From contig WGMM01000012.1 of assembly GCA_016125085.1 (NCBI GenBank), positions 62,001 to 126,000 of the forward strand: DNA of 64,000 nt, read 5' to 3'. Positions 25,699 to 35,259 of the stretch are shown piece after piece. Every line of letters begins with the position of its first letter. Positions within the stretch are counted from its first letter, which is position 1. Under the pieces are notes generated by a model, which saw only the letters and a list, made by a program, of their open reading frames with translations, ran no database searches and was not told the origin of the DNA. Origin of the DNA: a bacterium. GTDB lineage: Bacteria; Planctomycetota; Planctomycetia; Isosphaerales; Isosphaeraceae. Position numbers and translations under genes: made by a program.

Positions 25699-28596
25699 AT
25701 GATCCGTCATCTGGAGATCGTTCCCCGGCAGGTTGGCCAATCGCATTCCGCTTCGGACCGGCGCAGCCAGGAAGCCGAAGAGCTTGGAATCCCCGGGCCA
25801 TGGAAGATCCGCGAGACACGTGGCCTGCTGATCGAAGGCACGCTCAGCGAGCCGGAACTTGCCGAAGCCGCGCGTAAGGCCCTGCTGGACCCCGTGATCG
25901 AAACGGGCGAGATTCGCACCCTGGGCAGTTCGGCCGAGACTTCGTCGGCCAGCGGCGAGCACATCGTGCATGTCCTGCCGAAGCCGGGGGTGACCGACCC
26001 GCCCGGCGAAACCGCGGCCGGGATCCTTCAGGCCATGGGCTACGCGGTCGAAAAGGTGCGGACGGTAAGAACCTACCGAATTCAGGGGCCTTCAGCCTTC
26101 CTGCCGGACCTGGTGCGGCGGACACTGGCGAACGAGGCGGTCGAAATGGCCGTCTTCGGCGATCTCACCATCGATCACCTGCAGCCGCATGGGGCTTACA
26201 AGTTTCAGCGGATTACGGTGCCTATCCGTGGCCTTGGCGACGACGCCCTGGTGAAGATCAGTCGAGAGGGGCAGCTTTCGCTTTCTCTGGCCGAGATGAA
26301 GACGATTCAGGCCCATTTCGAAAAGCTGGGCCGGGATCCGATCGACTGCGAGCTGGAGACGATCGCCCAGACGTGGTCGGAACACTGCTCGCACAAGACT
26401 TTGAAGGGTGAAGTACGCAAGCCGGGGCGGACGTATCGCAACCTGCTCAAGGAAACGATCTTCCAGGCGACGAGCCAGTTGGACGCGGACTGGGTCGTGA
26501 GCGTGTTCGCCGACAACGCCGGCGTGGTTCAGTTCGACGACACGCACGATGTCTGCTTCAAGGTGGAAACGCACAATCACCCTTCGGCCATCGACCCTTA
26601 CGGAGGAGCCAATACGGGCATCGGCGGCGTGATCCGCGATCCGCTGGGCACAGGCCTGGGGGCGAAGCCGATCGCCAATACCGACGTGTTCTGCGTGGCC
26701 CCGCCCACTTTCCCGCCCGACTGCATGCCCCCCGGCGTGATCCATCCCAAGCGGGTGCTCAAGGGCGTGGTGGCCGGTGTGCGGGATTACGGCAACCGGA
26801 TGGGCATTCCGACGGTCAACGGCGCGGTGGCCTTTCACCCGGATTATCTGGCGAATCCGCTGGTGTTCTGCGGCACGATCGGCCTGATCCCGCGCGGGAT
26901 GTCGGACAAGAGCGTGGCTGAAGGCGACCTGATCGTGGCCGTGGGCGGCCGTACGGGTCGCGACGGCATTCACGGGGCGACGTTCAGCTCGATCGAACTG
27001 ACGAGCGAGTCGGAGACGGTCAGTTCCGGGGCCGTGCAGATCGGCAACGCCATCACCGAGAAGATGGTGATGGACATTCTGATGCAGGCTCGCGACCGGG
27101 GGCTTTACCGGGCGATCACGGACTGCGGCGCGGGCGGGTTCAGCTCGGCCGTGGGCGAAATGGGCGCCGAGATCGGTGCGAAAGTCGACCTGGAAAACGC
27201 CCCCCTGAAATACGAGGGTCTGTCGTACACGGAGATCTGGATCAGCGAAGCCCAGGAACGCATGGTTCTGGCCGTACCGCCGGAGAAGTGGCCCGATCTG
27301 GACGCGCTTTGCCGGGGCGAAGGTGTCGAGGCTACGGTTCTTGGTACGTTCGGCAACGCCGGTCGGCTGGTTCTGCGGTATCACGGCGAAATCGTGTGCG
27401 ACCTGGACATGCACTTCCTGCACGATGGTCGGCCGAAGGTGATCCGCACGGCCGAAGCGGTCGTGACGAAGACCTTCGAGCCGGAGTTTTCGGCGACGGC
27501 CGACCTGCAGGCGACGCTCATGGAGCTTCTGGCCGACGAGAACGTGGCTTCGAAGGAATGGATCGTCCGCCAGTACGACCACGAAGTGCAGGCCGCCACG
27601 GTGGTCAAACCGCTTGTGGGCGTGCATGCCGACGCGCCTTCGGACGCCTCGGTGCTCTGGCCTTCGACGGCCTCGAACCGGGCGATCGCCGTGGCCTGCG
27701 GGCTGCAGATTCACGCCGGTGCGATCGACTGCTACCGCATGGCGGCCCTGGCGATCGACGAAGCCGTGCGTAACTGCGTGGCCGTGGGGGCTGATCCGGC
27801 CCGCATCGCCCTGCTCGACAACTTCTGCTGGGGCAATCCCGAACGGCCGGAAACCCTCGCTGGCCTGGTACAGGCGGCCGAGGCGTGCCACGATCTCTCG
27901 CTGGCCTGGAAAACGCCGTTCATCTCGGGCAAGGACAGTCTTTACAACGAATTCCTGCATGACGGGCAGTCCCGATCGATCCCGCCGACTCTCCTGATCA
28001 GCGCCCTGGGCCAGCTCGAAGACGTGCACACGGCCGTGACGATGGACCTGAAATCGCCCGGAAACGAGCTTTGGATTCTCGGCGAAACGCAGGCGGCGAT
28101 GGGCGGCTCGGTGTGGTCGGTGCACTTCCTGAACAAGCCGGCGGAAGTGCCGGTCGTTCATCCCGAACAGGCCCGGCGGATCTTCCAGGGCCTTCATGAA
28201 GCGATCCGGCGCGGGCTGGTGCGTTCGTGCCACGACGTTTCCGAAGGCGGTCTGGCTGTCGCCCTGGCGGAAATGGCCATGGGCGGCCGGCTGGGCGCGC
28301 AGGTTTCCCTGCGGGATATCCCGGCGGAAGCCGAGGCGGCGATCGACCCGATCCTGCTCTTCGGCGAATCGCCGAGCCGGTTCGTCGTCGAAGTGGAACC
28401 TCTCCACGCGGCCGAGCTGGCCGACTTGTGGGGCGAATTGCCGATGGGCAAGCTGGGCGAAGTGGTCGACGCGAATGCCTCTGGCGAGTGCCGCCTGACC
28501 GTGACGGGGCTCGACAAGACGGTCGTCGTGGATGCCGCTGTCAGCGACATCGAAGCGACCTGGAAGCGACCGCTGGACTGGACTCTCTCTTCCTGA
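25699..28596 (+). CDS. purL: Phosphoribosylformylglycinamidine synthase, PurS-PurL fusion
   Basis: 965-aa enzyme for ATP-dependent conversion of FGAR to FGAM in purine synthesis. The first about 165 residues look like two PurS-like modules: 1-75 (LLIEGTLSEPELAEAARK near the end), and 86-160 with the PurS consensus VHVLPKPGVTDPPGE. The remainder is PurL: H229 in QTWSEHCSHKT, the VKVETHNHPSAI-type ATP/Mg block (here FKVETHNHPS), GGRTGRDGIHG, and a second AIRS-like half with SGKDSLYNE. It lacks a glutaminase domain, which is supplied by separate purQ at 29554. Standalone small PurL is about 740 aa, so the extra N-terminus explains the absence of a separate purS gene. Confidence 0.94.
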   Translation: MIRHLEIVPRQVGQSHSASDRRSQEAEELGIPGPWKIRETRGLLIEGTLSEPELAEAARKALLDPVIETGEIRTLGSSAETSSASGEHIVHVLPKPGVTDPPGETAAGILQAMGYAVEKVRTVRTYRIQGPSAFLPDLVRRTLANEAVEMAVFGDLTIDHLQPHGAYKFQRITVPIRGLGDDALVKISREGQLSLSLAEMKTIQAHFEKLGRDPIDCELETIAQTWSEHCSHKTLKGEVRKPGRTYRNLLKETIFQATSQLDADWVVSVFADNAGVVQFDDTHDVCFKVETHNHPSAIDPYGGANTGIGGVIRDPLGTGLGAKPIANTDVFCVAPPTFPPDCMPPGVIHPKRVLKGVVAGVRDYGNRMGIPTVNGAVAFHPDYLANPLVFCGTIGLIPRGMSDKSVAEGDLIVAVGGRTGRDGIHGATFSSIELTSESETVSSGAVQIGNAITEKMVMDILMQARDRGLYRAITDCGAGGFSSAVGEMGAEIGAKVDLENAPLKYEGLSYTEIWISEAQERMVLAVPPEKWPDLDALCRGEGVEATVLGTFGNAGRLVLRYHGEIVCDLDMHFLHDGRPKVIRTAEAVVTKTFEPEFSATADLQATLMELLADENVASKEWIVRQYDHEVQAATVVKPLVGVHADAPSDASVLWPSTASNRAIAVACGLQIHAGAIDCYRMAALAIDEAVRNCVAVGADPARIALLDNFCWGNPERPETLAGLVQAAEACHDLSLAWKTPFISGKDSLYNEFLHDGQSRSIPPTLLISALGQLEDVHTAVTMDLKSPGNELWILGETQAAMGGSVWSVHFLNKPAEVPVVHPEQARRIFQGLHEAIRRGLVRSCHDVSEGGLAVALAEMAMGGRLGAQVSLRDIPAEAEAAIDPILLFGESPSRFVVEVEPLHAAELADLWGELPMGKLGEVVDANASGECRLTVTGLDKTVVVDAAVSDIEATWKRPLDWTLSS

Positions 28597-28668
28597 AATG
28601 GAATGCGTGCGATCATGAACCATCAGAACACTTAAGCATTATTCGGAATACGAACCGGAGCGATCCCT

Positions 28669-29493
28669 ATGCAGAGATTCGTGACTTTCGTGGACGGTTC
28701 GAACCTGGACGGAGTATTGAAGAATCTGGCTTTGAGGGTGGACGATTACGGTGCTTTCTACCGGCACGTTTTCGAAGAAAGCGTGCGTCACTGGGGTCGC
28801 ACGTTCGCGGACGGCTCGCCCTGGCCCGCGCCGCAGCATTCGCGGATATACTGGTACGTGGTCGGCAAGATGGACGAGTGGGATCTGAACGACCCGAAGG
28901 CCGAGAGCCGCCTGCGCAGCCGGTTCGAAATGAACGTCCGGCTCAAGGAATACTACCTGGAACGGGTCGGCCCGATCGCGGCCGACCGCTCACGTGAGGA
29001 CGACGCATGGACCCTGTGCTTCGCCGAGACACGTGACTGGTACGAGAACAAACGCAAGGCCCTGGAACGGAAGAAGCGGTTCTATTTCGGCGTGCAATCG
29101 GCGACGGACTACGTCGAGATCCGCCAGGAGGGGCACTGGAAGGTGGACCTCCTCAACCACACGCTCAACGAAAAGGGCCTGGACACGTCGCTGGCTGTAG
29201 ACATGGTCGCCCTGCGGGACATTTACGACGTCGCCCTGCTGATCTCGGGCGATGCCGACGGCATCCCGGGCATCAATTACGTCAAGGGCCAGAGCAAGCA
29301 CGTGGGCGTGGTGGAATTCCGCCGGGGTTCGTCCGACGAATCGTCGAAGGGGACCAGCTCCCGGCTCAAGATCGCGGCCGACTTCGTCGTACAGATTTTC
29401 GAAGCCGACCTTCTGCGTCGCAAGCTTGCCTACCGGGCCGATACCGATTTCGCCGCGCCCATGAACTACGGACACCACGAAAACTACTACTGA
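28669..29493 (+). CDS. NYN-domain (PIN-like) putative ribonuclease
   Basis: 274-aa protein starting at ATG 28669, with GGAG 8 nt upstream. Acidic residues typical of the NYN/LabA-DUF88 PIN-like fold are visible: D9 in TFVDGSN, D178 in KGLDTSLAVDMV, and D195 and D197 in LISGDADG. The segment GINYVKGQSKHVGVVEFR matches the last strand-helix region. This set would coordinate Mg2+ for RNA cleavage, but no activity is shown here. An insert of about 100 residues rich in R, K, E and W lies between the first and second motifs. The gene sits between purL (72 nt upstream) and purQ (60 nt downstream), apparently in one transcript. The RNA target is unknown. Confidence 0.82.
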   Translation: MQRFVTFVDGSNLDGVLKNLALRVDDYGAFYRHVFEESVRHWGRTFADGSPWPAPQHSRIYWYVVGKMDEWDLNDPKAESRLRSRFEMNVRLKEYYLERVGPIAADRSREDDAWTLCFAETRDWYENKRKALERKKRFYFGVQSATDYVEIRQEGHWKVDLLNHTLNEKGLDTSLAVDMVALRDIYDVALLISGDADGIPGINYVKGQSKHVGVVEFRRGSSDESSKGTSSRLKIAADFVVQIFEADLLRRKLAYRADTDFAAPMNYGHHENYY

Positions 29494-29553
29494 TCGCCAC
29501 GATCGCCCGCCCCGGCCGGCGATCTTCACTGGACTCGAACGACCGAAACCGAC

Positions 29554-30354
29554 ATGGCCCACACATCGACGAAACCGAAAGCCCTCGTTCTGCGCGCCCC
29601 CGGCACCAATTGCGATCAGGAAACCGCCCAGGCCTGGCGGCTGGCAGGCGCCGATGCCGACATTCACCACTTCAACCGGCTTCTCGAAAACCCGTCGATG
29701 CTGGCCGATTACCGCGTCCTGACCTTTCCGGGCGGTTTTTCCTACGGCGACGACCTGGGCGCGGGCAGGGTCTGGTCGGCACGGATCCACCTGAAGCTGG
29801 CCGACACGATCCGCGATTTTGTCGAAAAAGGCGGCCTCGTTCTGGGTATCTGTAACGGCTTCCAGGTACTCGTCGCATCGGGCCTGCTGCCGGACGGCGC
29901 GCGTGCCGGCATGACCCCGACGGCATCGCTGAGCTACAACGTCAGCGGCCAGTTCGAAGCCCGCTGGGTCGATATGGCCGTGGCTCCCGGAAAATGTGTC
30001 TTTCTGCAGGGGATCGACCGGATCGCCATGCCCGCGGCTCACGGTGAAGGGCGTTTCCTGACATCGACTCCGGCCGAACTGCAGGCCCTCGAATCCGCTG
30101 GCCAGGTCGTGCTGCGCTACGTCGACCCGGCGACGGGCAAGCCTACGGAAGCCTATCCTGCGAATCCGAACGGTTCTCCCGGGGCCGTCGCGGGCGTGTG
30201 TGACCCTACGGGCCGCGTGTTCGGCCTGATGCCCCACCCGGAACGGTTCACGAGCCCCCTGCACCACCCGAACTGGACACGGTTCCCCAAAGACGCTCCG
30301 CCGAGCGCCGATGGCCTGAAGATATTCACCAACGCGGTGTCGGCACTGGCTTGA
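29554..30354 (+). CDS. purQ: Phosphoribosylformylglycinamidine synthase, glutaminase subunit PurQ
   Basis: 266-aa class I glutamine amidotransferase that feeds ammonia to PurL. The nucleophile is C100 in LGICNGFQ; the partner His and Glu lie in LMPHPERF near the C-terminus. LRAPGTNCDQE at the start and FPGGFSYGDDLGAG (58-71) are PurQ hallmarks. At 266 aa it is slightly longer than Bacillus PurQ (about 227), as in the longer PurQ subgroup. It is the last gene of the purL-NYN-purQ cluster; a 446-bp gene-poor stretch follows. Confidence 0.94.
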   Translation: MAHTSTKPKALVLRAPGTNCDQETAQAWRLAGADADIHHFNRLLENPSMLADYRVLTFPGGFSYGDDLGAGRVWSARIHLKLADTIRDFVEKGGLVLGICNGFQVLVASGLLPDGARAGMTPTASLSYNVSGQFEARWVDMAVAPGKCVFLQGIDRIAMPAAHGEGRFLTSTPAELQALESAGQVVLRYVDPATGKPTEAYPANPNGSPGAVAGVCDPTGRVFGLMPHPERFTSPLHHPNWTRFPKDAPPSADGLKIFTNAVSALA

Positions 30355-30800
30355 GGCGAGTCAGAAACGAACCACAAGCGGGATTTCGACAGCCCCAGTC
30401 ACTCAATTTTCCGCTGGTTTCGAAAGCCTGAGATCTTCGGCATCGTTGCCGTTCTCATTCGGGAGAGTGGGCGGAAGGCCCCTGAACGAATGGACTGTAT
30501 GCCATTCGTTTCCTGACGCATCGATCGGAGCGGAGACGCTTCATGGAACGATTCCGCTTCTCGAATCGCCAGGCTCGTTCCTGTTCTGACGAACTGACGA
30601 CCTGGCTCGGATTTCAGCGATTTTCCTCCTCCCTGAATCGTCGCATTTCACCCTGGAATCAGGTTTCGGAGGTGCCCGCAACTGGAGCGGTGGTTCGATC
30701 GAGGCAGGTCGCTTTTTTTTCATCGACTTCCGAAAACATGTTGACTTGCATGAATCGAGCATTTATTTTCCGGGCTGGTTCTATCCTTAGGAGCATTGCG
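30355..30800. other. Intergenic region between purQ and the first PEP-CTERM gene
   Basis: 446 bp. It contains a good sigma-70-like promoter (30741-30769) serving the following gene. The frame of that gene is open back to 30543, but the upstream codons are serine/arginine-rich and precede the promoter, so they are not counted as coding. No terminator for purQ is obvious. Confidence 0.5.
30741..30769 (+). promoter_or_regulatory. Sigma-70-type promoter, TTGACT-17-TATTTT
   Basis: -35 TTGACT (5 of 6) at 30741-30746, exact 17-nt spacer, -10 TATTTT (4 of 6) at 30764-30769. The predicted transcript starts near 30776, about 25 nt before ATG 30801, leaving room for the AGGAG ribosome site at 30789-30793. 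Confidence 0.7.
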
Positions 30801-31448
30801 ATGATGAAGTGGATGATTCGTTCGATACTTTCGATTGTCGCTGTTTCACTGGTTTCACCGGCAGCCTGCGCTCTGGAAGTGCTTGCGGACAATCTGGCTG
30901 CAAGCACATTCGGCTTTCAGGTTTCGAACAACGACACCTGGCTTGCCCAAGAGTTCGTAACCGTAAGTGACAATACCGAAATCACTCAGATCACTTTGCC
31001 TTTGATCCGTGCGGACACGATCACCGCAGGGAATTACGTACTGGCGATCTATGGAAATTCCGGTTCGAATACTCCTGGAAGCCTGGTTCAATCACTTACG
31101 CGTACTTACGATACGATCGGCACAACCGTCTCGGACCTGAACTTTGACGTCAACTGGACCATTCCGACCACAGGTTCCTACTTCCTTGTGCTTCATGGGA
31201 GCGGTCTCGTCGGAGGGAACATTTTCTGGAAATACACGAATCAGAACGGATCCTCGGCACCATTTTTCGTCGGATTTCCGAGTAATTACACGGTTAGCGT
31301 CGATACTGGTGCGACATGGGGCACCCCGACTCTGGAAACGCCCCAAGTGATGAGAATCGTCGTTCCTGAACCTTCGTCATATGTCCTCGCCGTAATGGGG
31401 GCTATAACGCTGGGTTTGACTTATCGCCGACGGCTTCGTACCGTCTGA
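30801..31448 (+). CDS. PEP-CTERM protein with choice-anchor-like domain
   Basis: 215-aa exported protein. AGGAG at 30789-30793 is 7 nt before ATG 30801. A signal peptide (1-24, ending AACA-LE) is followed by a beta-sandwich (35-180) similar to choice-anchor R domains: LAQEFVTVSDN, then ITQITLPL, and a later GSYFLVLHGSG strand. The C-terminus has VPEPSS (188-193), a hydrophobic helix and RRRLR, the PEP-CTERM sorting signal cleaved by an exosortase. No exosortase gene is in this window. Its codon composition is more AT-rich than its neighbours. Likely surface- or exopolysaccharide-associated. Confidence 0.88.
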   Translation: MMKWMIRSILSIVAVSLVSPAACALEVLADNLAASTFGFQVSNNDTWLAQEFVTVSDNTEITQITLPLIRADTITAGNYVLAIYGNSGSNTPGSLVQSLTRTYDTIGTTVSDLNFDVNWTIPTTGSYFLVLHGSGLVGGNIFWKYTNQNGSSAPFFVGFPSNYTVSVDTGATWGTPTLETPQVMRIVVPEPSSYVLAVMGAITLGLTYRRRLRTV

Positions 31449-31560
31449 TTCGATCGCACGTCTCTCATCTCGATACTCAGTGTTTTATCGACCCGCCCGG
31501 TCAGGCGTGAGTTCCTGATCGATTTAGCCGTTTCGTGCAGCGAATTTGCGATTTGTGCTA

Positions 31561-32829
31561 TCAGTGATCATGCGATGCGACTGATGCCTCATCCAGCTTG
31601 CGAATCCCCGTCCGCACGACGGCCAGAGCCGCAACGAAGACGACCGCCCCGCTCAAAAATGGCGCACTTGGCCCGAAACGCCCCAGCATCTGGTTCGCCA
31701 TGAAAAAGTTCGTCATCCGAGCCGCCGTCTGGGCCGATGTCATCGTGCCGAAGACCGAGCCCTGAATCTGCGGGCTGCATGACCGCGAAATCAGCCCGGA
31801 AAGGCTCGGCTGGGCCATCCCGTGTGCCAGGCCGACGATCACAAGGGCAGGAAGCAGGGCCGCTGTCGATCGCACCTGGGACATCGCCAGGAAGCCCACG
31901 ACGAGCCCGGACAACCCCCAGACGACAAGCTTGCGTTCGCCGAAGCGGGCGACCATGCGGCGGATCAGGAAACCCTGCCCCAGCACGCCGACGATACCGG
32001 CAAAGGCGAAAGCCATCGAAGCCTGGCGCGGCGTGTATTCGAGCCTTCGCTTGAGAAACAGGCTGAAGGTGCCCTCAAGGCTTGACCAGCCCAGAACCAG
32101 AAGCGCCCCACCGAGAACCAGCCATTGCAGCCTGGGGTCGCTGATGACCGCCCGAACTCCCTGACGGCCGATAACGCGTGTGCCGGAACTATCTGCCGAC
32201 TCACCTGGCCGGCGGCTTTCAGGCAGACGCAGGAGTACGATCGTCCAGGCCGTCACGGAAAAGACCGCGGCCGCCAGAAACGGCAGACGCAGATCGCCCG
32301 CACCGAGCTTGACGCCCGACAGCAGCCCACCCAGGGTCGGACCGATAATGAAGCCAAGGCCGAACACCATTCCGATCAGGCCGAAGCTGCGGGCCCGGTC
32401 TTTGGGTGGTGTGACGTCCGCGATATAGGCCTGGGCGACGAGAATATTGCCGCCGGAGGTGCCGTCGAGCGCCCGGGCAAGCAGCATCAGTTCGAACCGC
32501 TGGGTCATGGCCAGAATCAGGAACGAGATCGTCGTGCCCATCTGGCTGACCATCAGCACGGGCTTACGGCCGTATCTGTCGCTGAGCCGCCCGAGAATCG
32601 GCCCGGCGAAAAGCTGACAGAACGGGTAAGTCGCCATCAGAATGCCGATTTTCGTTGCCGAAAACCCCGCGGAATCGGCGTAGCGCGGCAAAAGCGGCAC
32701 CACGAGCGAAAAGCCGAGCAGATCGACGAACAGAATCAGCAGAATCAGCTTCAGCGAGCCCTTGTAGGGATCGGCGGCGGCTTCGTGTGTGACGGTCGGG
32801 GCGGTCGGATCGGTTGCGGGAGCGGTCAT
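31561..32829 (-). CDS. MFS transporter (TetA/DHA1-like drug:H+ antiporter class)
   Basis: 422-aa inner-membrane carrier with about 12 hydrophobic helices. Motif A is clear as [11 protein letters not shown] (80-90) between TM2 and TM3, and the TM4-TM5 region carries [17 protein letters not shown] and [10 protein letters not shown] (motif C-like), as in tetracycline/multidrug exporters. The start ATG 32829 overlaps the stop of the upstream membrane protein gene (ATGA), so the two are coupled. The N-terminal 23 residues are a Thr/Ala/Pro-rich cytoplasmic tail. The substrate is unknown. Confidence 0.88.
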   Translation of the reverse strand: MTAPATDPTAPTVTHEAAADPYKGSLKLILLILFVDLLGFSLVVPLLPRYADSAGFSATKIGILMATYPFCQLFAGPILGRLSDRYGRKPVLMVSQMGTTISFLILAMTQRFELMLLARALDGTSGGNILVAQAYIADVTPPKDRARSFGLIGMVFGLGFIIGPTLGGLLSGVKLGAGDLRLPFLAAAVFSVTAWTIVLLRLPESRRPGESADSSGTRVIGRQGVRAVISDPRLQWLVLGGALLVLGWSSLEGTFSLFLKRRLEYTPRQASMAFAFAGIVGVLGQGFLIRRMVARFGERKLVVWGLSGLVVGFLAMSQVRSTAALLPALVIVGLAHGMAQPSLSGLISRSCSPQIQGSVFGTMTSAQTAARMTNFFMANQMLGRFGPSAPFLSGAVVFVAALAVVRTGIRKLDEASVASHDH

Positions 32830-33452
32830 GAGGGAAGTGAATCGTCCGGGGGTGGCGTGAACGAGGAGTCGGCGGGGACGGAAGACTTCGGCACTTCGGG
32901 GCTGGCGGCACCGGCCGCAAGCCGTTCGGCGATGCGGGCTTCACGCATCGTGTCGGCCAGCGTTTTGACCTCGTCAAGCAGCTTACCCTGCTCGCCGATG
33001 ATCCGGTACTCGAACACGAAAGCCATCAGAGAAAAGACGATCACGCACACGGCCGCGATGTGGTGATACATGCTCTGGGCAGGCACGGCCTTGGGATACT
33101 CCCGGTGCACCCAGGCACCAAGCCAGGCGGCCACGGCGACAATGGCCATGGCCCGGAATTCCCACTTGAAGCCCTTGCGTTTGTTGGCCTTCGACCGGGC
33201 CGCGATCTCGGCCGACATCTTGTAGACATCCACCACCTCCTTCACCCACCGGTTCGTGCCCATCAGGTAGGTGTAGGCGATCGAGTGCACCAGCAGGCTG
33301 AACATCACCGTGAACAGCGCGATCAGAAAGTGCACGCCCAGTTCGCGGTCGTGCCGCCCCGGGCCCGCCGAGACGGAAACGATCCCCAGCACATAGCTGG
33401 CAAGCAGCAGCGAAAAGTCGGTGATGGCGAGACTGACGAAAATGCGGCTCAT
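32826..33452 (-). CDS. Four-helix membrane protein of unknown function
   Basis: 208-aa protein with four predicted membrane helices (about 5-25, 40-63, 100-117, 130-150). A basic loop sits between helices 2 and 3 (KANKRKGFKWEFR), and a charged C-terminal tail (152-208) has a short coiled-coil-like stretch and ends Pro/Ser-rich. I recognise no family. ATG 33452 is chosen because the codons upstream are not protein-like. Its stop overlaps the MFS start by four bases, so it is first in a two-gene unit and might assist that transporter, which is inference. Confidence 0.65.
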   Translation of the reverse strand: MSRIFVSLAITDFSLLLASYVLGIVSVSAGPGRHDRELGVHFLIALFTVMFSLLVHSIAYTYLMGTNRWVKEVVDVYKMSAEIAARSKANKRKGFKWEFRAMAIVAVAAWLGAWVHREYPKAVPAQSMYHHIAAVCVIVFSLMAFVFEYRIIGEQGKLLDEVKTLADTMREARIAERLAAGAASPEVPKSSVPADSSFTPPPDDSLPS

Positions 33453-33595
33453 GCGATGTTCTTCACCAGGAGGCTCGGGCCGCGATGCCCGAATGTCCGC
33501 GAGCGGGAGCGATCGACCGTGAAGTCGAACCGGCCGACCCTGCCCGTTCACTCAGTGTATGCGAAGCGTCCAGACCGTGGGAACGACCGCCCCGA

Positions 33596-34987
33596 TCAAC
33601 GTGCCAGTTCCGCGAAGAAGCGGGCCGAGGCCGCGATGCCACGATGGAAGTCGGCGATCGAGAATTTTTCGTCCGGCGCGTGCAGATTGTCGTCGTTCTG
33701 CCCCCAGCCAAGCAGGAGCGTATCGACTTTCAGGTGGTCCTTGATCAGCCCGACCACGGGAATCGAACCCCCTTCACGCACGAGCACCGGTTCACGGCCG
33801 AAGGCGACGTCGATCGCCCTGCGGGCCGCGGCCATGCCGGGGGTGTCGGTCTCGACGACCACGCCAGGCGCTCCATGATGATCGATGATTTCGTACGTCA
33901 CGCCCAGCGGACAGACCTTCGCGACATGCTTGCGGAAAGCGTCGGCGACCTTGCGGTTGTCCTGATTCGGCACCAGGCGGAAGCTCAGTTTGGCCCCCGC
34001 TTTGGCCGGCAGCACGGTTTTGGGTCCAGGGCCGGAATAGCCGCCCCAAAGGCCGTGCACATCGCACGTCGGCCGGGCGCTTTTGCGTTCGAGCGTCGTA
34101 AAGCCCGCCTCGCCCGTGAGTTCCTTCACGCCCAGCACTTCGCGAAAGGCCGATTCATCGAACGGCAATGCGGCGAATTCGGCCCGTTCCCAGTCGGCCA
34201 GCGGGGCGACGTCGTCATAGAAACCTTCGATCGCCACGCGGCCTTTGTCGTCATGCAGGCTGGCGATGATCTTGCAAAGGGCGTTGAGCGGATTGGCCAC
34301 CGCGCCGCCGAACATGCCCGAGTGCAGGTCCGTCTTCGGCCCCTGCACGAGCAGTTCCAGATAGCAAAGCCCACGCAGCCCATAAGTGACGGCCGGAACG
34401 CCGGGGGCCCACTGACTGCTGTCGGAGATCACGGCATAATCGCAGGCCAGTTCGCCGGCCTTCTCAGCGAAGAATTTTTCGAGATTCGCCCCGCCGACTT
34501 CCTCTTCGCCCTCGATCAGGAAAACGACGTTCACCGGCAGCCCGCCGCCGGCTTTCATCCAGGCCTCGGCGGCTTTCAGGTGGGTGTAGAACTGGCCCTT
34601 GTCGTCGGTGGCGCCCCGGGCGTAAAGGTTGCCGTTCTTCTCGACGGGTTCGAAGGGCTCCGTCGCCCAGCCGTCCGCCTTTTCGGCGGGCTGGACGTCG
34701 TAATGGCCGTAGACCAGAACCGTCGGCTGGCCATCGACATGGGGCGAACGGCCGATGACGATCGGGTGCCCGGCCGTTTCGACGATCTCGGCCTTCATGC
34801 CGGACCGTGTCAGGTCATCACGCACGAATTCGGCCGCCTCGCGGGTGTCGTCGTTGTGGGCCGGCTGGGCACTGACGGACGGAATGCGGATCAGGTTCTT
34901 GAGTTCGTCCAGAAACCGGCCTTCGCCAGCCTTGAGATAACTTTCGACGGCGGACCACTTTTCGAGTGCGGCATTCGTGGCGGGCAT
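33596..34987 (-). CDS. M20-family dipeptidase/metallopeptidase
   Basis: 463-aa zinc peptidase of the carnosinase/ArgE/DapE group. Metal and catalytic residues are visible: H95-x-D97 in YGHYDVQP, D128 in ARGATDDKGQ, E161/E162 in EGEEEVGG, and the late His in WGQNDDNLHAPDE. The dimerisation (lid) domain lies between about 215 and 330 with the TDLHSG motif. There is no signal peptide, so it is cytosolic. ATG 34987 is preferred over TTG 35005. A near-perfect extended -10 promoter at 35043-35051 reads into it. It probably cleaves dipeptides with broad specificity. Confidence 0.9.
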   Translation of the reverse strand: MPATNAALEKWSAVESYLKAGEGRFLDELKNLIRIPSVSAQPAHNDDTREAAEFVRDDLTRSGMKAEIVETAGHPIVIGRSPHVDGQPTVLVYGHYDVQPAEKADGWATEPFEPVEKNGNLYARGATDDKGQFYTHLKAAEAWMKAGGGLPVNVVFLIEGEEEVGGANLEKFFAEKAGELACDYAVISDSSQWAPGVPAVTYGLRGLCYLELLVQGPKTDLHSGMFGGAVANPLNALCKIIASLHDDKGRVAIEGFYDDVAPLADWERAEFAALPFDESAFREVLGVKELTGEAGFTTLERKSARPTCDVHGLWGGYSGPGPKTVLPAKAGAKLSFRLVPNQDNRKVADAFRKHVAKVCPLGVTYEIIDHHGAPGVVVETDTPGMAAARRAIDVAFGREPVLVREGGSIPVVGLIKDHLKVDTLLLGWGQNDDNLHAPDEKFSIADFHRGIAASARFFAELAR

Positions 34988-35042
34988 CGTGGTGCGGGCT
35001 CTCAATGATAGCTACAGGCTTCGGGTTTCTCGAATGTGCCGG

Positions 35043-35051
35043 ATTATACCA
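35043..35051 (-). promoter_or_regulatory. Extended -10 promoter of the M20 peptidase gene
   Basis: The minus strand reads TGGTATAAT from 35051 to 35043: a perfect TATAAT preceded by TGn. No strong -35 exists at 16-18 nt, as is usual for extended -10 promoters. Predicted start is near 35036, about 50 nt before ATG 34987. Confidence 0.65.
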
Positions 35052-35259
35052 GAATCGCCGGCCGACATGTGCAGGCTACGAAATTGAGCCATCAAGAACC
35101 GACCTCCGGGCAATTCAGGCAAAACCGAAACGAAGGCATTCCGAAGTTCTCATCAAGTTTTCGTAAACCTGGACTTTACGTTTCATGCCGACGCGGTTAT
35201 TCCATCGCGTGTTCGCTCCTGCCACATTACCGCTTCACACCCAGGGAAAGGGGAAGTCC

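Noticed and set aside
26092-28623. An 843-codon open frame antisense to purL.
   Set aside because: It mirrors a strongly supported PurL in a GC-rich genome; the translation is His/Arg/Asp-rich without family motifs, typical of the antisense phase of a high-GC3 gene.
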